A DNA stretch of 64,000 bases, taken from contig NZ_AP027291.1 of assembly GCF_030295745.1 (NCBI RefSeq), forward strand, positions 3,038,001-3,102,000. Direction: 5' to 3'. Origin of the DNA: Mycolicibacterium sp. TUM20985 (GTDB taxonomy: Bacteria; Actinomycetota; Actinomycetes; Mycobacteriales; Mycobacteriaceae). Both the position numbers and the translations under genes were made by a program. Of the stretch, positions 20,179 through 27,879 are shown one piece after another (position 1 is the stretch's first letter; each line of letters starts with the position of its first letter). Under the pieces are notes generated by a model. It worked only from the letters and a program-made list of their open reading frames with translations, did not search any database and was not told the origin of the DNA.

Positions 20179-20952
20179 TCAGTCGAGGACGCTGCGGTCG
20201 GCCTTGATGGTCATTCGCGTCGCTCCAGCCCAGTACACGTCGGCTGCCCGCTCGATCAGCGACGCCTGCATCCCGACCATGTCGCCCCGATCCATCTGCG
20301 ACGGGGTCCGGCCGGTGAGCAGCACGTCGTAGGCCAACCGGCACACCCGCTCGATGGACACCGCGCGGTACACCGCCTGCGCCAGGTTGCGTCCGGTCGC
20401 GATCACGCCGTGATTGGCCAAGATGACGAGGTTGGCCGAGCCGACCTGCTCAGCCAGCTCACCCGCCCGCCACGGCGCATCGATCTCGCCGTCGTAGGTG
20501 GGCACCAGGTACATGTCGTCGAGGAACAGCGCACCGGTTTGGTGAACCAGTTCCGGCAGCATGCCGAGGGCGGCGATCAGACTGACGTAGTAGGGGTGGT
20601 TGTGGATCACCACCCTGGCGTCGGGTCGCTTCCCATGCAGTTCGGTATGGAGGTGGATGGCCGGGGTGACATCCCAGCGGCCGCGGACCACCCGGGCGTT
20701 CTCGTCGACGACGCAAATGTCCGACGCGGTGAGCTCCTGCCACCACAAGCCCCATGGATTGACGAACATGTCGGTCCGATCGTCGGGCTGCCAGGTGATG
20801 TGCCCCGCCATGTTCTCCGCGAACCCGACGTCGGCGAGGTGACGGAAGGCCACCGCCAATTGTTGTTCGTCGTTGAGGTCCACGCCGATGGGTGGCACCT
20901 TCGTGGGCGCCCACACACCCAAGCCGCCCCGTCGAACCCGTTCTTCGGTCAT
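20179..20952 (-). CDS. Class II aldolase/adducin family protein
   Basis: This 257-residue protein starts at ATG 20952. Family features include ENMAGHITW, the zinc-binding HNHPYY around the middle, and NHGVIATGRNLAQAV near residue 190. Class II aldolases cleave or dehydrate hydroxy-acyl or sugar-phosphate substrates through a divalent metal; the mycobacterial members near acyl-CoA genes have no confirmed substrate. It lies 73 bp after the acyl-CoA synthetase and 33 bp before the amidohydrolase on the same strand, so the three probably form one catabolic operon. The 73-bp gap holds a repetitive ctcgct-rich tract. Confidence 0.85.
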   Translation of the reverse strand: MTEERVRRGGLGVWAPTKVPPIGVDLNDEQQLAVAFRHLADVGFAENMAGHITWQPDDRTDMFVNPWGLWWQELTASDICVVDENARVVRGRWDVTPAIHLHTELHGKRPDARVVIHNHPYYVSLIAALGMLPELVHQTGALFLDDMYLVPTYDGEIDAPWRAGELAEQVGSANLVILANHGVIATGRNLAQAVYRAVSIERVCRLAYDVLLTGRTPSQMDRGDMVGMQASLIERAADVYWAGATRMTIKADRSVLD

Positions 20953-21025
20953 GGCTCGACTCCCGCTCGCTCCGGTCCTCGCTCGTCCCTCGCTGCGATC
21001 CTCACTCCCGCTCGTCTTCGGAAGG

Positions 21026-22627
21026 TCACGGCTCCAGTGTCGATCGGATGAGGTCGCGAAGTTGGCCTTTGGCGATCTTGCCCCCCGAGGAACGCGGCAG
21101 TTCGTCCAGGACTTCGAGCCTTTCTGGCAGCAGTCCCTTGGACACGCCGAGCCCCAGCAGGTGCTCGACGAGGGCGGGCAGGTCGAGCATGACCGCATGC
21201 TTCAGCTCGACGTAGACACACACCCGTTCGCCGAAGCGGGGGTCTGGCATCGCGACCGCCGCAGCCACCGCGACGGCCGGATGGGTGGCGACGACCTCCT
21301 CCACCGCGACGGCGCTGATGTTCTTCCCGCCGCGCAAGATGAAGTCGGACGTCCGGCCGGTCAAGCTGAGATAGCCCTCGGCGTCCAGTTCGCAGATGTC
21401 ACCCATCCGCATGCCGCCGTCGGGGGTGAACAATTCGTCATGACCCACGCCGTCGAGATAACCGAGGCTGGTCGCCGGGCCATGGCAAACCGGTTGTCCT
21501 CGACCAGATTCCGTGACGTCGAGGTCACCATCGAACAGTCGGACGTGCATCTCGGGGACGATCCGTCCTGCGGTCCGAAGGCGGCGGTGCAACGGATCCG
21601 CCAGTGTGGTCGCGCTCAACATGCCGGTCTCGTTGGAGCCGTAGAACTGCAGGATCGTCACCCCCGTCAGCTCCTCGAACTGGGCGGCCTGCGCGTACGG
21701 CAGCGGCTCGCCACCGGTGAACACGATGCGCAGGCTCGTCAGATCATGCTCGCGTGAGGCCGGATTCGCCAGGAGCATCGCTAATTGCGTACTGACGCAA
21801 CATAATACGGTTGCATGGTGACGTTCGACCGCGGCGCAGGTGGCGACGGGGTCGAAGCGTTCGATCCTGACCGTCGTCGCGCCCAGATGGATTGGAGTGG
21901 TGTGGGAGGTCCAGATTCCGAAGCCGAACGGTGTGGGAATGACCGGAAGGAACACGTCGTCGGCGGTGAGCTCGGCGTTCGCGACCGCCTTCTGATGGAA
22001 GTAGTACCAGCGATTCTGGGTATGCACGACGCACTTGGGCGTGCCGGTGGTGCCCGACGTGGAGTTGATGAGGAAGACGTCGTCGGGGCCGACCGGTGAA
22101 AGGCGGCTGTCGACGACCGGTTTCGAGTCGGGATCGACGACGAGCTCGTCGGAATCGAGTCCGAGGACGACGGCACGCAGGGCCGGGTCGGCTGCCGCAG
22201 CCGCCTGCGCCGCTGCCGCTCCTCGGTCGGTGTCGCTGACGAGCAGGGATGGCGTTGCGGCCAGAAGGATGTTGGTGACCTCGCGGACGCCGGCCCGCGC
22301 TCCTAGCCCTATCGCCACTGCGCCGCAGCGCTCGATCGCCAGCAGCAGCACGTGGATCTCGGAGCTGTCCCGGTGCCACACCGCCACGCCGTCAGCGGGC
22401 GTCACCCCCAGGCCTTGCAGTTGGCGGGCCAGGTTGGTGGCGGCCCGGTCAACCTCGGACCACGTCAGGACGCGGTCGGGTGAGTGGAGCGAGAAGTCGA
22501 CGAACGCCCGCTTATCCGGAAATGTCGCGGCATTGCGCCGTACGCAGTCCGAGAGCGTGGTGTCCGACCACCAGCCGGCCGCTCGGTAGTGCGCGGCCTC
22601 GGCACTGTTGACGGCGCCGACGACCAT
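21026..22627 (-). CDS. AMP-forming acyl-CoA synthetase / CoA ligase
   Basis: This 533-residue ANL-superfamily enzyme starts at ATG 22627. Core motifs are present in order: phosphate loop NSTSGTTGTPK (~residue 190), YGSNETG (~330), GRTSDFILRGGKNIS (~420) and the C-terminal lysine region SSGGKIAKGQLRD. It activates a carboxylic acid to acyl-AMP and then the CoA thioester; the sequence resembles short- or aromatic-acid ligases more than long-chain FadD proteins, but the substrate cannot be read directly. It leads the operon with the aldolase and amidohydrolase. The longer upstream open frame is rejected because it would overlap the divergent DUF4189 gene. Confidence 0.9.
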   Translation of the reverse strand: MVVGAVNSAEAAHYRAAGWWSDTTLSDCVRRNAATFPDKRAFVDFSLHSPDRVLTWSEVDRAATNLARQLQGLGVTPADGVAVWHRDSSEIHVLLLAIERCGAVAIGLGARAGVREVTNILLAATPSLLVSDTDRGAAAAQAAAAADPALRAVVLGLDSDELVVDPDSKPVVDSRLSPVGPDDVFLINSTSGTTGTPKCVVHTQNRWYYFHQKAVANAELTADDVFLPVIPTPFGFGIWTSHTTPIHLGATTVRIERFDPVATCAAVERHHATVLCCVSTQLAMLLANPASREHDLTSLRIVFTGGEPLPYAQAAQFEELTGVTILQFYGSNETGMLSATTLADPLHRRLRTAGRIVPEMHVRLFDGDLDVTESGRGQPVCHGPATSLGYLDGVGHDELFTPDGGMRMGDICELDAEGYLSLTGRTSDFILRGGKNISAVAVEEVVATHPAVAVAAAVAMPDPRFGERVCVYVELKHAVMLDLPALVEHLLGLGVSKGLLPERLEVLDELPRSSGGKIAKGQLRDLIRSTLEP

Positions 22628-22807
22628 CGCCGAATCATAGGGAAATGAGGGGTCGGCGTCTGCCAAGTGCGAATGAAACCTCGTCGCGGGCGTACTGCGA
22701 CGCGTTCGCGAAGACTCTTCGAAAAAAGTGTGCGAACCGTGGCCGCTCGCGCCCCCTAGCAGGTGAACGCAGCCAAACCTGGCGGCGACACCTCGAAGGA
22801 GTACGAC

Positions 22808-23191
22808 ATGACCACCACGATCACGACGCGCCGCGGCAGGTCCATTGCCGCCACGATGCTCGCTGCGGCAGCCATTACCGGCGCCCTCGGCACCGCGGTG
22901 CCCGCCGACGCTGCCCCCGCCAAGTACATCGCCATCGCGTACTCGCCGGCGAGCGGACACATCGGCACTGGTCAGAATTCCAACCTCGATACTGCCGTGG
23001 CGGGCGCGCTGAGCCAGTGCGGTGGGCACTGCGCGGTCGAGACGTGGTCCAAGAACGGATGCGTCGCGATCGCCGTCAGCGGTCAGTATCACTTCGGCTG
23101 GTACGGCTCGAACCTGAGGGATGCCCAGCAGGGCGCCATGCAACGAACCGGGCCCGGTTCGTACGTGGCATGGTCCGGTTGTGTGAAGTGA
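22808..23191 (+). CDS. Secreted DUF4189 protein
   Basis: This 127-residue precursor has a Sec signal peptide (twin-Arg-like RRGRS, hydrophobic AATMLAAAAITGALG, cleavage near ADA-AP). The mature part has the DUF4189 pattern YIAIAYSPASGHIG, then CGGHCAVETWSKNGCVAIAV, with four cysteines that can form two disulfides. The family is small, secreted and of unknown function, frequent in mycobacteria. A strong ribosome site (aaggag, 7 bases before ATG 22808) fixes the start. It is probably monocistronic and shares a ~180-bp divergent spacer with the acyl-CoA synthetase. Confidence 0.85.
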   Translation: MTTTITTRRGRSIAATMLAAAAITGALGTAVPADAAPAKYIAIAYSPASGHIGTGQNSNLDTAVAGALSQCGGHCAVETWSKNGCVAIAVSGQYHFGWYGSNLRDAQQGAMQRTGPGSYVAWSGCVK

Positions 23192-23267
23192 CGAACTGGT
23201 CGGCCCGCCGTCCGTCCGAAGGCAGGCCGACCCGTTCTGGTGAACGATTTGGGCGGTGCCCGCGTGT

Positions 23268-23290
23268 TGTGAGAGACACGTATTCTCACA
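23268..23290. promoter_or_regulatory. Inverted repeat tgtgaga-N9-tctcaca before the ECF sigma gene
   Basis: A perfect 7-bp inverted repeat with a 9-base spacer ends 21 bp before the ATG of the sigma factor gene. Its symmetry and position suit an operator for a dimeric regulator or a short 5'-UTR hairpin. It resembles no operator I can name. Confidence 0.4.
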
Positions 23291-23311
23291 GCGACCTGAC
23301 AGGAAGATCGC

Positions 23312-24667
23312 ATGACCGTCGCACCGGCCGAATTCGATGACGCACCCGACGATGCCGAGCTCGCGTCGGCCGCCGCCCAGGGCGACCGAGCAGCCTTCTC
23401 GGCGATCTATGACCGATACGCCGATCGGCTGTACGACTTCTGCGCGGGTATGTTGCGCGACACGGATGCGGCGGCCGACTGCGTGCAGGACGTGTACGTC
23501 GACGCGGCGACCCAACTCGTTGCTCTGCGTGATCCGAGCCGATTGCGGCCCTGGCTCTACTCCATGGCGCGCAACCAGGCATTGAAACGCATTCGGGCCC
23601 GTCGTCGCGAAATGCCAACCGATGAGCTGCCCGAATTCGACAGTGGCGAGCCTGATTTGGCGACGCTGGCGGCCCGCAGCGAACTAGCCGACCTCATCGC
23701 CGATGCCTGCGGAGGGCTTTCGGAGCGGGACCGCACCGTCTTCGAACTGACGTACCGGCACGGTCTCGACGGCACCGAACTGGCCGACGCGCTCGGGGTC
23801 AGCCATACGAATGCGAACACCCTCACCGGGCGGCTGCGCGACGGCATCGAGCGATCGCTGGGGGCGTTGTTGGTGTGTCGCGGCGCGAAGACCGACCCGT
23901 CGCGCTGCCCCGAACTGGCGTCGATGCTCGACGATTGGGATGGCACGTTCACCGTTTTGATGCGCAAGCGCGCTGCTTGGCACATCGACGGCTGCACGGT
24001 GTGCGAAGAGGAGCGCCGTCGCAGGGTCAACCCGGTGGCCCTGCTCGGCGGCGTCCCGGTCTTCATCCCCGCGCCCGCCGCGTTGCGCGAACCCACGCTG
24101 ACCGCAGCCTCCCGTCGGCTGCCCGCCGCCCCACAGCCAACCCGGGCGGTCGTCAAGCCGCACCTTTCGGGGTCGCAGGGGCGTCAGGTACGGACCGCAC
24201 TGGTCGCGGTATTCGTCATCCTCGGCATCGCGGGGGTGGCTCAGGTGTGGGCGCCGATGCTCGTTCGAGAGCAGCCGGTGAGTCCGGTCAGCGAGGTCGA
24301 CCTGGCGTCCACGGACCCGCTGCCAACCAGGACGCCGCTGAACGGGTCGGCCTCCTTGGCCCCGAGTGTGCCATCGACCACCGCGGCGCCGAGCGAACCG
24401 GTTCGACGTCCGACCACGACGGTGGTCACGACTGCGGAGACCACTGCTGCACCAACGCGTACCACTGACAAGGCCGCGCCGACGACATCGACGACACGAG
24501 TCAGCTCGTTCAGCCCGACCAGGTCTTCGTCTTCGACCGAGCGGACAACCCAAACCCGAACGCGCACGTCGACTTCGACGGCGACCGCGACATCGACGGT
24601 GACCAGCTCGAGCAGCAGTAGCGCGCCGCCAACGCCCACCACCATGACCAGTGACCCGATCGAGTAG
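23312..24667 (+). CDS. ECF sigma factor fused to zinc-finger-like motif, membrane segment and Ser/Thr-rich tail
   Basis: The first ~190 residues are an ECF sigma factor: region 2 (YADRLYDFCAGMLRD, DCVQDVYVDAATQL, RPWLYSMARNQALKRIR) and region 4 (GLSERDRTVFELTYRHGLDG with a helix-turn-helix). Unusually for ECF factors it continues: WHIDGCTVCEEE (~residues 227-238, the H-x3-C-x2-C core of anti-sigma zinc domains), one transmembrane helix (ALVAVFVILGIAGVAQVW, ~residues 292-309), then ~140 residues rich in Ser, Thr and Pro, predicted outside the membrane. This suggests a sigma factor held at the membrane and released or switched by a signal, replacing a separate anti-sigma factor. ECF groups with fused membrane extensions are known in actinobacteria. 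No anti-sigma gene is adjacent. Confidence 0.85.
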   Translation: MTVAPAEFDDAPDDAELASAAAQGDRAAFSAIYDRYADRLYDFCAGMLRDTDAAADCVQDVYVDAATQLVALRDPSRLRPWLYSMARNQALKRIRARRREMPTDELPEFDSGEPDLATLAARSELADLIADACGGLSERDRTVFELTYRHGLDGTELADALGVSHTNANTLTGRLRDGIERSLGALLVCRGAKTDPSRCPELASMLDDWDGTFTVLMRKRAAWHIDGCTVCEEERRRRVNPVALLGGVPVFIPAPAALREPTLTAASRRLPAAPQPTRAVVKPHLSGSQGRQVRTALVAVFVILGIAGVAQVWAPMLVREQPVSPVSEVDLASTDPLPTRTPLNGSASLAPSVPSTTAAPSEPVRRPTTTVVTTAETTAAPTRTTDKAAPTTSTTRVSSFSPTRSSSSTERTTQTRTRTSTSTATATSTVTSSSSSSAPPTPTTMTSDPIE

Positions 24668-24690
24668 CGTCTGCGCCAGCGGCGAGATCG

Positions 24691-24761
24691 AGCGAGTGAC
24701 GGGATTTGAACCCGTGTGAACGGCTTTGCAGGCCGGTGCCTAGCCACTCGGCCACACCCGC
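24691..24761 (-). tRNA. tRNA-Cys (GCA)
   Basis: The minus strand folds into a 71-nt cloverleaf. The 7-bp acceptor is gcgggtg with cactcgc (one G-U pair), the anticodon loop is ctgcaaa with anticodon GCA, the T arm contains ggttcaaatcc, and the discriminator is U, as usual for tRNA-Cys. CCA is not encoded. It lies 23 bp beyond the convergent sigma-factor gene. Confidence 0.95.
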
Positions 24762-24905
24762 GATGTCGATGACGATGCCACGGGTCCTCCAAGGCGACCA
24801 TGGTTGGAATCGACGTGATCGCTAGTCGTTGGTGTTCCCCCGGCGCACCTCGAACGTCCGGGGCCCAAGCTCTCGTCGACGCCATGCCCCAGCAGTAGAC
24901 GTTCG

Positions 24906-25654
24906 TCACACGAGCGGGACGCCCGTAGCAAGCCCACCCCGGGGCCAGCCCTCTGGAGAATTCTCCCACTCCTCCTGCCGTCCGTATGGCGTCAAATCCA
25001 AGAACGGATAGCCGGCGGACGAGTGGTCGAGTCCGCGCGCAAACGCCGAATAGGTGTGGAACACCTCGTCGCCACGGCGAAGGAAGACGCTGGCCCCCGG
25101 CCAGTCGCCACGAAGGTCCTCGTCGGACCAACCCTCGGCGTGCAACTCCGCAAGGGACTTGTAGTTGTATTCCACTGGCGCGCGGGAAGAATCGAGCGTC
25201 ACGTGGAAGTCGTAGGTGAAGTCGCCGTCGCGCGACGAGTACCACGGAAACGTCCACCCGTGCTGGTCGCGGTAGCGGGCGATGCTCGCGTACGGGGCGC
25301 GCGACACGCAGGCGAAGGTCACGCCCCTGGACTCCAGCAGTGCCCGATCCTTCGCGGTGAACGTGAGATCAGCTGCCGCGGTGCAGCTCGGACAACCCCG
25401 ATCTTCGGCGTCGATCCACATGAAGTGGTGAACGTACAGCTGCGGCCTCGACTCGAACATGTCGAGCAGCCGCACTTCGCCATCGGGCCCTTCGAAGACG
25501 TAGTCCTTGTCCACCTTGACCATTGGCAGGCGCCGCCGGTCGGCGTTGACGGCATCCCGAAGGTGCGTCACTCTCGCTCGCGCGCCAGTAGTCGTCGGCG
25601 GGCGGCCAGCCATTCTTCGCGGCTTACGGCGTCGGGGTACGCATTTGGTGTCAT
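24906..25654 (-). pseudogene. DUF899 family (thioredoxin-like) gene with a -1 frameshift near its 5' end
   Basis: From ATG 25654 the frame gives the normal DUF899 start (SREEWLAARRRLLARERE) and then meets TGA at 25568-25570. The rest of the domain continues in another frame: VTHLRDAVNADRRRLP, VDKDYVFEGPDGEVRLLDMF, CPSC and WPGASVFLRRGDEVFHTYS, to 24906. Adding one G after the GAG codon would restore one protein of about 249 residues. A GTG at 25571 overlaps the stop (GTGA), so reinitiation could yield a 221-residue protein retaining most of the thioredoxin-like fold. It may therefore be partly functional, a recent pseudogene or a sequencing error. It is divergent from the MgtC gene. Confidence 0.8.
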
Positions 25655-25721
25655 GAACGGGTAGACCCGCCGACCGTCGAAGAATCATCGCGGTGCAGGC
25701 CCAACGCGATACCTTGTCCGC

Positions 25722-26426
25722 ATGGATATCTGGCTGGCGGATCCGCCGTTCTTCGGCGGCCCGGGTCAAGGCACCCGTCAGATCATCGAGCTTTTCGTGG
25801 CGTTCGGCCTGACGGCGCTCATCGGTCTCGAGCGCGAAGTCCAAGGCAAGAGCGCCGGGCTACGGACGCAGACCATCGTCGGCACCGCGGCGGCGTTGAT
25901 CCTGCTGGTGAGCAAGTATGGCTTCCAGGATGTGTTGGTCGACGGGCTCGTCGTCGTCGACCCGTCCCGCGTCGCAGCGCAAATCGTTTCGGGCATAGGC
26001 TTTCTCGGCGCCGGGATCATCATCTTTCGGCGTGGCTCCGTGCACGGCCTGACGACGGCGGCCGCGGTGTGGGAGTCCGCGGCCATCGGCATGGCGGCCG
26101 GGGCGGGCTTGCTGCTCCTGGCGTGCACCGTGACAGCGATGCACTTCCTCATCATCCTGGGGTTCATGCCCGTCGCGAAGCGCCTCGCCGCCCGACTCAG
26201 CGGTTCGGTGCGCTTGCACGTCACCTATGTGGAGGGCCGCGGCGTGATGTCGGCCATCTTGCAGGCGTGCGACCGACGCAACTGGCAGTTGGCCGAGCTC
26301 GAGTCGGATCCCACCGGCGGCGTGCTGCTCACCCTGTCCGGCAACGGCATCCTGGGGGCGCCGACCCTGCTGGCGGGCATCGACGGCGTGACGGCGATCC
26401 GGCAGCTCGACGACGATCCCGACTAA
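25722..26426 (+). CDS. MgtC/SapB family membrane protein
   Basis: This 234-residue protein has about five membrane segments and the MgtC signatures LIGLEREVQGKSAGLRTQT and GIGFLGAGIIIF, followed by a C-terminal soluble domain (residues ~155-234) with an ACT-like beta pattern. MgtC proteins support growth at low magnesium and survival in macrophages, in Salmonella by inhibiting the F-type ATP synthase; M. tuberculosis MgtC is Rv1811. Whether this copy is the functional equivalent or a second paralogue cannot be told from the window. It overlaps the convergent MFS gene by 4 bp. No magnesium leader structure was recognised in the 67-bp upstream region. Confidence 0.9.
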   Translation: MDIWLADPPFFGGPGQGTRQIIELFVAFGLTALIGLEREVQGKSAGLRTQTIVGTAAALILLVSKYGFQDVLVDGLVVVDPSRVAAQIVSGIGFLGAGIIIFRRGSVHGLTTAAAVWESAAIGMAAGAGLLLLACTVTAMHFLIILGFMPVAKRLAARLSGSVRLHVTYVEGRGVMSAILQACDRRNWQLAELESDPTGGVLLTLSGNGILGAPTLLAGIDGVTAIRQLDDDPD

Positions 26427-27826
26427 GCGGTCACCCGGTAGCGGCTGGCGCGGTACGAGGCGATGACGCCGACGGCTGCGAGGGCTGCCATCACCGCGAA
26501 CATCCACCTCGCACCGGCGGCATCGCCGCGATCGGTCAGGTTGACCACGATGCCGGCCAGTCCCGCTCCGAATGCGCCACAGATGAGCTGCACGGTGTTG
26601 ATGGCCGCCGCTGCGGTGCGTCGCTCGGCGGGATCGTCGCTGCTGCCCATGGCCCAGGCCGACAGATGGGGCCACGCCATCCCCACCCCGGTGCCGGTGA
26701 CGACCAGGGCCAGCACCCATACTCCGATGACCGGTCCTGGTGCGTCCTCGACTTGGCTGGCCGCGGCGAGCCCCAGCCCGATGGCCATCACCAGCGGCGC
26801 GACGGCGACCACCCGTGCGATGACGCGGGTCTTCGTCAGGGACGCGCTAGCGATCTCACTGAGTGTCCATCCGACGGCCACCGAGACGCCGAGGAAGCCG
26901 GCCGCCACCGGCACGAGATGCGCCAGCCGCTGACCGAAGAACGGCACGTACATGTCCGCCATCGTCGCTGCCATCAACACCCCGAGCGTGAGGTAGATCC
27001 ACTTCAGCGGACCCGGCCGAAAGGCCATGGGCGGCAGTACCGATGCCGTGGTCCGCCGATCCACGACGACGAACACCCCGACGAGCGCCACGCCCAGCGC
27101 GAGCAGGCCGCCGGTCGCGGCGAGGTTGCGCACGATGCCGGCCACACTGACCGCCAGCGCGGCCACCCCGAGCAGCAGCAAGGACCACACCGGTATGCGG
27201 TCGGCGCCGGGCCGGTCCGCGTCCGCCGTCCGACCGGGAAGCACGAACGGCACCAACGCCGCCATACCCGCTGTCAACAACGCGAGCAAACCGAACGCCC
27301 AACGCCAGGAACCGAATTGAGCGAACAACCCACCGGCTGCCGGGCCCACCAGGGTGCCGACGCCCCACATCGCCGACACGAGCGCGGACGCCTTGGTCCA
27401 CAGCGACTGCGGTAACGCGGAATTGATGACGGCGTATCCCAGACCGGCGAGCAGCCCACCGGCGGCACCCTGGACCACGCGACCGAACAAGAGGAACTCC
27501 ATGCTCGGCGCCACGGCGCACAGCACGCTGCCCACACCGAACACGCCAAGACCGGACACGTAGGCCCATCGCGGCCCCAGCTTCGTCAGCACCGAGCTCA
27601 CGGTGGTGGCCGCCACCACCGATGCGACCAGGTAGACGGTGGTGACCCAGGCGTACAGACGCTCGCCGCCGATCTCGGCGACCGTGCTGGGCAGCAGGCT
27701 GATGGTGAGGAATTCGTTGGTGGCATACAACGCCACCCCACCGGCCAACACGGTCGAGGCCCCAAGGTTCTTCGGCCCCAACAGTTCGGCCCAGGTCCCG
27801 GCCGGGGTGCTCTCGGTCTGCGTCAC
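26423..27826 (-). CDS. MFS drug-efflux transporter (Rv1634-like)
   Basis: This 467-residue inner-membrane protein has about 14 hydrophobic segments, starts at GTG 27826 and carries the loop motif LTKLGPRWAYVSG of the major facilitator superfamily. Length and topology suit the DHA2 proton-antiport drug exporters. It follows uvrB by 53 bp on the same strand, the same pairing I recall for Rv1633-Rv1634, so it may be co-transcribed with the repair gene. Rv1634 is annotated as a possible drug efflux protein; its substrates are poorly defined. The stop overlaps that of the MgtC gene by 4 bp. Confidence 0.88.
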   Translation of the reverse strand: MTQTESTPAGTWAELLGPKNLGASTVLAGGVALYATNEFLTISLLPSTVAEIGGERLYAWVTTVYLVASVVAATTVSSVLTKLGPRWAYVSGLGVFGVGSVLCAVAPSMEFLLFGRVVQGAAGGLLAGLGYAVINSALPQSLWTKASALVSAMWGVGTLVGPAAGGLFAQFGSWRWAFGLLALLTAGMAALVPFVLPGRTADADRPGADRIPVWSLLLLGVAALAVSVAGIVRNLAATGGLLALGVALVGVFVVVDRRTTASVLPPMAFRPGPLKWIYLTLGVLMAATMADMYVPFFGQRLAHLVPVAAGFLGVSVAVGWTLSEIASASLTKTRVIARVVAVAPLVMAIGLGLAAASQVEDAPGPVIGVWVLALVVTGTGVGMAWPHLSAWAMGSSDDPAERRTAAAAINTVQLICGAFGAGLAGIVVNLTDRGDAAGARWMFAVMAALAAVGVIASYRASRYRVTA

Positions 27827-27879
27827 GCCGCCAACCGTACGAGCTCAACCACGGTTGAGATCAAGCGTCATCCGATCAT

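Noticed and set aside
22645..23340. 231-codon plus-strand frame overlapping the DUF4189 gene
   Set aside because: It is rich in Arg and His in the wrong frame; the DUF4189 frame has a signal peptide and ribosome site.
24241..25257. 338-codon minus-strand frame across the sigma-factor tail and tRNA
   Set aside because: It is antisense to the Ser/Thr repeat region and reads through a tRNA gene.
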